The notes under the pieces were generated by a model. That model did no database searches, was not told the origin of the DNA, and saw nothing but the letters and a program-made list of their open reading frames with translations. A stretch of DNA of 6,706 nucleotides from Leptospira sp. 96542 (GTDB lineage: Bacteria > Spirochaetota > Leptospiria > Leptospirales > Leptospiraceae). The position numbers and the translations under genes are program-made. Shown here in pieces: positions 6,101-6,706 of the stretch. Location of the stretch: positions 1-6,706 of the forward strand of contig JARJFC010000039.1 in NCBI GenBank assembly GCA_029310945.1. Reading direction: 5' to 3'. How positions within the stretch are numbered: the first letter of the stretch is position 1; every line of letters begins with the position of its first letter.

Positions 6101-6706
6101 CCGCGAACGCGGCGGGCGGTGCGCTGACCCTGGGCGGCGGTACGGTGGGCAGTGCGGACCTGACGGGCAGCGCGGGCATCACGCTGACGGGCGGGACGCT
6201 GAATTCCAGCGCGTCCAATGGCGATCTTGTCTTCCATAGCGCGGTCACGCTGACCACGGGTGGCACGACGCTGAGCAGCGGAAGCGGAGACGTGAGTTTC
6301 AACAGCACGGTCAACGGCGCCCAGGCCTTGACGGTGAACAGCACGGGGACAACGAGCTTCGGCGCGGTGGGCAACACCGTGGCCTTGACCAGCCTGACGA
6401 CGAACGCGGGCGGTACGACGGTGCTGGGTGGCAACGTGAGGACGACGGGCGGGCAGACCTATGGCGACGTGGTGACGCTGTCGGGCACGGGGCTGCGCAC
6501 GCTGACGGCGGGCGGCGGTCAATTGATCGACATGCAGGGCGGGCTGGCGGGAGGTGGCCTGGGTCTGAGCATCGCGATGGCGAACTGGAAGCTGACGGGC
6601 AACGCGACGAACCTGGCGAGCCTGAGCGTGGCGGGCACGAGCAACCTGGCCGGCAACGTGAGCACCGTGGGCACGCAAAGCTACACGGGCGCGGTGACGC
6701 TGAACG
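1..6706 (+). CDS. Giant FHA-family (two-partner secretion type) adhesin, internal fragment, both ends missing
   Basis: Frame 1 reads without a stop through all 2,235 codons, so this is the middle of one larger gene. Seen: residues 41-169 carry the conserved block that follows the TPS/haemagglutination domain in filamentous-haemagglutinin-like proteins. From about residue 250 to the end come beta-strand/turn repeats of the type LTLTAGTGDVTF-GGAVGG and VTLTGxVxL. I find no Cys codon anywhere, no Pro after about base 600, and Tyr only at 211, 784, 6460 and 6682, as suits an exported right-handed beta-helix. Known of the family: such proteins are threaded unfolded through an outer-membrane TpsB pore and act at the cell surface in adhesion, aggregation or biofilm formation. 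Inferred: the signal peptide and TPS domain lie upstream and more repeats downstream; a transporter gene should be nearby but is not visible. No start, ribosome binding site or promoter can be assigned. Substrate or receptor cannot be predicted. Alternative: a type Va or type I-secreted repeat adhesin using the same fold. Confidence 0.9.
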   Translation, partial: MLNTTGGGGVTFASTVNGAQTLSVTTTGTTTFAGAVGGGTVLGERIALTGNAVVDASGARGGGEILIGGDYQGKNADIPNADRVIVGSGVQLKADATDRGDGGKIIVWADDWTRFSGSLSARGGIHGGKGGFAEVSGKNHLGFNPGSIDLRGIDGKGTLLLDPASITIVASNPDIDGDGTPGDDIADPGDLNDASGDFPGADSVITAGAVETILGTANLTLAADDNIHVNAAINSSSSFGLTLQADQIHLSADITTGGAQTYSGAVTLVDHVSLSTTNSNITFDSTVDGGKNLTLTAGTGDITFSGAVGGTSRLGALSIVSAKDVTAGTITAASFNQTAGIGTTTLNGAVDTNGAGGITLSSSAIAVNAGLTTTGGGVVTLDAGTGALTLGGDVIADGVVSLTASDGINISGDITTSGGAIDFNSGVTLTDNVALDSGGGNVTFDSAVDGGKDLSVSAGTGDVTFGGAVGGTTRLGALSITSARNVTAAAITAASFNQAAGSGTTTLNGAVNTNAGGGITLRNATVAVNAGLTTTNGGVVTLNADTNALTLGASGDINSDGAVSLTGAGGISTAGDVTTSGDAIGFNSAVTLTGGVVLNTTGGGGVTFASTVNGAQTLSVTTTGTTTFAGAVGGGTALAGLTVDTGTLSVVGALNITGNLSVTTADTDITQAGGFVVGGTSSFNAGTGDITLTHAGNAFGGAVSLTGDVATISQAGNLTLDTLATTGKLTANSTGGRLTLGGGTVGGGAELTGNTGITLTGGTLNSSASDGDLVFHSAVTLGGNTTLDSGDGDIRFVGTAATVNGTTSGAQNLTLTAGTGDVTFGGAVGGTTRLGALSITSAKDVTAAAITAASFNQAAGSGTTTLNGAVNTNAAGGITLRNATVTVNAGLTTTNGGVVTLNADTNALTLGASGDINSDGAVSLTGAGGISTAGDVTTTNDTVTFASATTLTGSVAVSTGSGAGNIVFSSTLNGTTSGGQNLTLTAGTGNVSFDGAVGGTMALGAVTINSATNVGVSDSLTAASLTQLAGSGTTTLNGLVTATAGHVNVKANAITVNAGINTATAAAGGTVTLNADTGALTLGANGDITSDGAVSLTGAGGISTAGDVTTTNDTVTFASATTLTGAVAVSTGSGAGNIAFSSTLNGAQDLTLTAGTGDVTFGGAVGGTTRLGALSITSARNVTAAAITAASFNQAAGTGTTTLNGAVNTNAAGGITLRNATVAVNAGLTTTNGGVVTLNADTGALTLGANGDISSDGAVSLTGAGGISTAGDVTTSGDAIGFNSAVTLTGGVALNTTGGGGVTFASTVNGAQTLSVTTTGTTTFAGAVGGGTALAGLTVDTGTLSVVGALNITGNLSVTTADTDITQAGGFVVGGTSSFNAGTGDITLTHAGNAFGGAVSLTGDVATISQAGNLTLDTLATTGKLTANSTGGRLTLGGGTVGGGAELTGNTGITLTGGTLNSSASDGDLVFHSAVTLGGNTTLDSGDGDIRFVGTAATVNGTTSGAQNLTLTAGTGDVTFGGAVGGTTRLGALSITSAKDVTAAAITAASFNQAAGSGTTTLNGAVNTNAAGGITLRNATVTVNAGLTTTNGGVVTLNADTNALTLGASGDINSDGAVSLTGAGGISTAGDVTTTNDTVTFASATALTGAITLSSGGGNILFSSTLAGGAHDLTVASGAGTTTFTGAVSNLGDGTGAALTMTGTGLTRFMSTVSANSGLTATNGTGSTRFDDDVTLADGDTGSSFAGAVQFDGLTWSGHDGLTVSGAATLSGGTLTLNANGGNILFGTTLAGGGQDLEIAAGTGAGSVTFNGAVSNLGDGTGAAFRTSATGLTWFKSIVGANSGLVSTDGAGSTRFDGNVTLANGDTGSSFAGAVQFDGLTWNGHDGLTVSGAATLSSGAVTINANSGDVLFDSTVNGAQTLSVTTTGLTTFTGAVGGGTALTGLTVNTGTLSVDSTLNIGSGGLSLSTNNGDITQSAAFTVVGASSFNAGTGAITLLNTGNDFQSAVSLTGGTTQIRDMNALTLGTLNTGALTANAAGGALTLGGGTVGSADLTGSAGITLTGGTLNSSASNGDLVFHSAVTLTTGGTTLSSGSGDVSFNSTVNGAQALTVNSTGTTSFGAVGNTVALTSLTTNAGGTTVLGGNVRTTGGQTYGDVVTLSGTGLRTLTAGGGQLIDMQGGLAGGGLGLSIAMANWKLTGNATNLASLSVAGTSNLAGNVSTVGTQSYTGAVTLN
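121..507 (+). other. FHA-family conserved signature block after the TPS domain (protein domain)
   Basis: Residues 41-169 of the fragment. In order: GERIALTGNAVVDASG (from 130), GGGE-ILIGGDYQG (from 181), an NADRVIVGSG strand, GDGGKIIVWADDWTRF (from 298), LSARGG, GGFAEVSGK (from 388) and GTLLLDPASITIV (from 469). This series of motifs is widespread in filamentous-haemagglutinin-like proteins and normally joins the N-terminal TPS domain to the long repeat shaft. Codon use here is more mixed (GAT, AAG, TGG, CAC, ATC) than in the repeats, as expected for a non-repetitive, older segment. Its function is not well defined in the family; structurally it continues the beta-helix. Recognition of the family is from the motifs alone. 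Confidence 0.85.
508..879 (+). other. Asp-rich linker and first beta-helix rungs
   Basis: Residues 170-293. The first part (to about 600) is rich in Asp, Gly and Pro and holds the last prolines of the window. It is followed by the strand-rich text ANLTLAADDNIHVNAAI and LTLQADQIHLSADITT, which corresponds to the stretch that in related proteins leads from the LLLDP motif into the repeats. At 757-804 is the motif DITTGGAQTYSGAVTL, a common FHA-family rung that recurs in two variants near the window end (6436-6480 and 6658-6702). From 805 the sequence becomes recognisably like the R modules (ITFDSTVDGGKNL). Confidence 0.7.
520..579 (+). other. Asp-rich calcium-loop-like motif
   Basis: Residues 174-193 read D-I-D-G-D-G-T-P-G-D-D-I-A-D-P-G-D-L-N-D. 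The spacing DxDxDGxxxDD resembles the calcium-binding loops of thrombospondin type 3 repeats and dockerin/EF-hand-like loops of secreted proteins. It sits exactly between the signature block and the repeat shaft. Binding of calcium is an inference from the spacing only; the canonical Glu at position 12 of an EF loop is not present, and a single loop may simply be an acidic turn. Confidence 0.45.
880..1248 (+). repeat. R1: ~125-residue beta-helix module, most diverged copy
   Basis: Begins TLTAGTGDITFSGAVGG, continues SRLGALSIVSAKDVTAG, AASFNQTAGIGTTTLNGAV, GLTTTGGGVVTLDAGTGALTLGG and ends GINISGDITT. It is 369 bp against 375 bp in R2, R3, R5 and R6. It is the most 5' copy and differs from the others at many codons, including less use of ACG, so it appears to have escaped the recent homogenisation of the downstream copies. 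A linker (1249-1362, with FNSGVTLTDNVAL and GGGNVTFDSAVDGGKDL) joins it to R2. Confidence 0.85.
1363..1737 (+). repeat. R2: ~125-residue beta-helix module
   Basis: 375 bp. Motifs in order: AGTGDVTFGGAVGGTTRLGA, SITSARNVTAAAITAASFNQ, GTTTLNGAVNT, GITLRNATVAVNAGLTTTN, ALTLGASGDINSDGAVSLTG, GISTAGDVTT. It is the counterpart of R5 at an offset of 2,088 bp, sharing the SARN and ATVAV variants with it. Its tail around 1651-1673 (CTGGGTGCCAGTGGC) differs from that of R5 but resembles that of R3. The linker 1738-1821 leads into M1. Confidence 0.88.
1822..2343 (+). repeat. M1: ~174-residue beta-helix module
   Basis: 522 bp, starting FASTVNGAQTLSVTTTGTTTF and passing through AVGGGTALAGLTVDTGTLSV, DITQAGGFVVGGTSSFNAGT, DITLTHAGNAFGGAVSLTG, GNLTLDTLATTGKLTAN, LTLGGGTVGGGAELTGN and TLNSSASDGDLVFHSAVTL. 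The M module is distinct from R and has a less regular rung pattern. It is identical to M2 throughout and about as long as the diverged M3. The segment DITQAG...LTLDTL is a common theme in FHA-like shafts. Confidence 0.88.
2440..2814 (+). repeat. R3: ~125-residue beta-helix module
   Basis: 375 bp, with the variants SAKDVTAAAI, AASFNQAAGSG and ATVTVNAGL. It is identical to R6 as far as base 2729, then differs in the tail (2730-2745) and is alike again to the end except for no further change before 2814. It is joined to M1 by a short linker (2344-2439) that contains GGNTTLDSGDGDIRF and VNGTTSGAQNL. Confidence 0.87.
2761..2919 (+). repeat. R-tail plus linker, first copy of a 516-bp period direct repeat
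   Basis: 159 bp matching 3277-3435 with three differences (2814 C/G, 2860 T/G, 2900 T/C). It encodes AVSLTGAGGISTAGDVTT followed by the linker TNDTVTFASATTLTGSVAVS and GAGNIVFSSTLN. The spacing of 516 bp (172 codons) is the length of one R module plus its linker. Confidence 0.88.
2947..3330 (+). repeat. R4: odd-one-out R module with a different centre
   Basis: 384 bp. The head (TLTAGTGNVSFDGAVGGTMALGA) and the tail (ALTLGANGDITSDGAVSLTG, GISTAGDVTT) are of the R type. The middle is different: VTINSATNVGVSDSLTAASL, TQLAGSGTTTLNGLVTATAG, HVNVKANAITVNAGINTATA. It also carries 9 more bases (AAAGGT for the usual NGGV). The module therefore looks like a mosaic: an older core between ends that match its neighbours R3 and R5 closely. 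Confidence 0.83.
3277..3435 (+). repeat. R-tail plus linker, second copy of the 516-bp period direct repeat
   Basis: Partner of 2761-2919; its two non-synonymous changes give Ala for Ser and Ala for Val in the linker. A third partial copy occurs at 4849-4935, after R6, where the match stops inside the word TTCGCGTCCGCCACG. This smaller period is nested inside the 2,088-bp period. Confidence 0.87.
3451..3825 (+). repeat. R5: ~125-residue beta-helix module
   Basis: Counterpart of R2 at +2,088 bp, with the same SARNVTA and ATVAV variants. Its tail at 3721-3761 departs from R2: it reads GALTLGANGDISSDG, like R4, and carries the rare Leu codon CTA at 3739-3741, shared only with R6. The linker 3826-3909 leads into M2 and is identical to the one before M1 apart from C for T at 3878. 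Confidence 0.88.
3910..4431 (+). repeat. M2: exact copy of the M1 module
   Basis: All 522 bases are the same as M1 on base-by-base comparison, including third codon positions. With GC-rich, repetitive DNA this means a very recent duplication or gene conversion, or an assembly duplication. The encoded segment carries the same motifs (AVGGGTALAGLTV, FVVGGTSSFNAGT, TLNSSASDGDLVFHSAVTL). Confidence 0.9.
4528..4902 (+). repeat. R6: ~125-residue beta-helix module, last of the R series
   Basis: Counterpart of R3 at +2,088 bp and identical to it up to 4817. The tail then reads CTAGGTGCGAGCGGAGAC instead of CTGGGCGCCAGTGGTGAC, sharing the CTA codon (4816-4818) and the following bases with R5. After 4902 the linker matches the ones after R3 and R4 for 33 bases (to 4935) and then diverges, which marks the end of the R/M array. 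Confidence 0.88.
4969..5340 (+). repeat. Q1: ~124-residue repeat module of a different type
   Basis: 372 bp. Motifs: GGNILFSSTLAGGAHDLTV, TTTFTGAVSNLGDGTGAALT, TRFMSTVSANSGL, GSTRFDDDVTLADGDTGSSF, AGAVQFDGLTWSGHDGLTV, SGAATLSGGTLTLNAN. It shares the general beta-helix style but not the R or M sequence, and it is richer in aromatic residues, Arg and His. It follows R6 after a linker (4903-4968) whose start is of the R type. Confidence 0.85.
5341..5718 (+). repeat. Q2: second copy of the Q module
   Basis: 378 bp, directly after Q1, with two extra residues in the first third (AAGTGAGSVTF against ASGAGTTTF). The first half is clearly diverged from Q1, while the second half is strongly conserved: 5596-5691 matches 5218-5313 with six differences in 96 bp, five of them synonymous. 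It runs into M3 with no long linker. Confidence 0.85.
5734..6252 (+). repeat. M3: diverged third copy of the M module
   Basis: 519 bp against 522 bp in M1 and M2. It keeps STVNGAQTLSVTTTG, AVGGGTALTGLTVNTGTLSV, SSFNAGTGAITL, ALTLGTLNTGALTAN, LTLGGGTVG and TLNSSASNGDLVFHSAVTL. It differs in the middle (NIGSGGLSLSTNNGDITQSA, NTGNDFQSAVSLTGGTTQI). M3 thus shows what an older M copy looks like, and makes the identity of M1 and M2 stand out. Confidence 0.85.
6253..6706 (+). other. C-terminal part of the window: continuing beta-helix shaft, open at the end
   Basis: Residues 2085-2235. Begins like an M/R head (DVSFNSTVNGAQALTVNSTG) and then changes to a different rung style. Two copies of the FHA-type motif N-V-(S/R)-T-x-G-x-Q-(T/S)-Y-x-(G/D)-x-V-T-L lie at 6433-6480 and 6655-6702, about 222 bp apart, and seem to be the start of another repeat series. 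Between them is a unique segment, GGQLIDMQGGLAGGGLGLSI-AMANWKL, with the last Trp of the window. No stop codon is reached, so the protein continues. Confidence 0.7.

Noticed and set aside
6012..6434. Minus-strand open frame of 140 codons
   Set aside because: It continues the same Pro/Val/Ser-rich shadow phase as the long antisense frame and has no independent support.

Overview
The window is a single, uninterrupted coding stretch on the + strand in frame 1: 2,235 codons with no stop from base 1 to base 6705. Neither the true start nor the stop codon is inside it. The encoded polypeptide is the interior of a very large secreted adhesin of the filamentous-haemagglutinin (FHA) / two-partner-secretion type. 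It opens with the signature block that follows the TPS domain in this family (motifs GGDYQG, GGKIIVWADD, GGFAEVSGK, GTLLLDPASITI). The rest is about 1,900 residues of Gly/Thr/Ala/Val/Asn/Asp-rich beta-helix repeats without cysteine. The DNA is strongly GC-rich with G/C-ending codons (ACG for Thr dominates). This suggests a high-GC Gram-negative bacterium, perhaps a proteobacterium, but the repeats are too low in complexity for me to name a taxon. I see no non-coding DNA, RNA gene, promoter, terminator, CRISPR or IS element, and no partner transporter (FhaC/TpsB-like) gene.

Layout. 1-121: a fragment of a repeat module (M0). 121-507: FHA-family signature block. 508-879: Asp-rich linker with a calcium-loop-like motif (520-579), then the first beta-helix rungs. 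880-4902: an array of six copies of a ~125-residue module (R1-R6) into which two copies of a ~174-residue module (M1, M2) are set, in the order R1-R2-M1-R3-R4-R5-M2-R6. 4969-5718: two copies of a different ~125-residue module (Q1, Q2). 5734-6252: a diverged third M module (M3). 6253-6706: a further repeat region that leaves the window in an open frame.

The notable structure is in the repeats. R2-M1-R3 (1363-2814) and R5-M2-R6 (3451-4902) are related at a fixed offset of 2,088 bp (696 codons, in frame). Inside them 1,056 bp (1674-2729 versus 3762-4817) differ at one base only. A second, smaller in-frame period of 516 bp links R3/R4 and R4/R5. The edges of the near-identical block, a shared rare CTA codon, and the 121-bp exact copy fused in front of the signature block all point to ongoing recombination or gene conversion in the gene, or in part to assembly error. 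A 1,663-codon open frame on the opposite strand is a composition shadow. I found no new multi-gene system: the window is one giant adhesin gene whose interest lies in how its repeats evolve.
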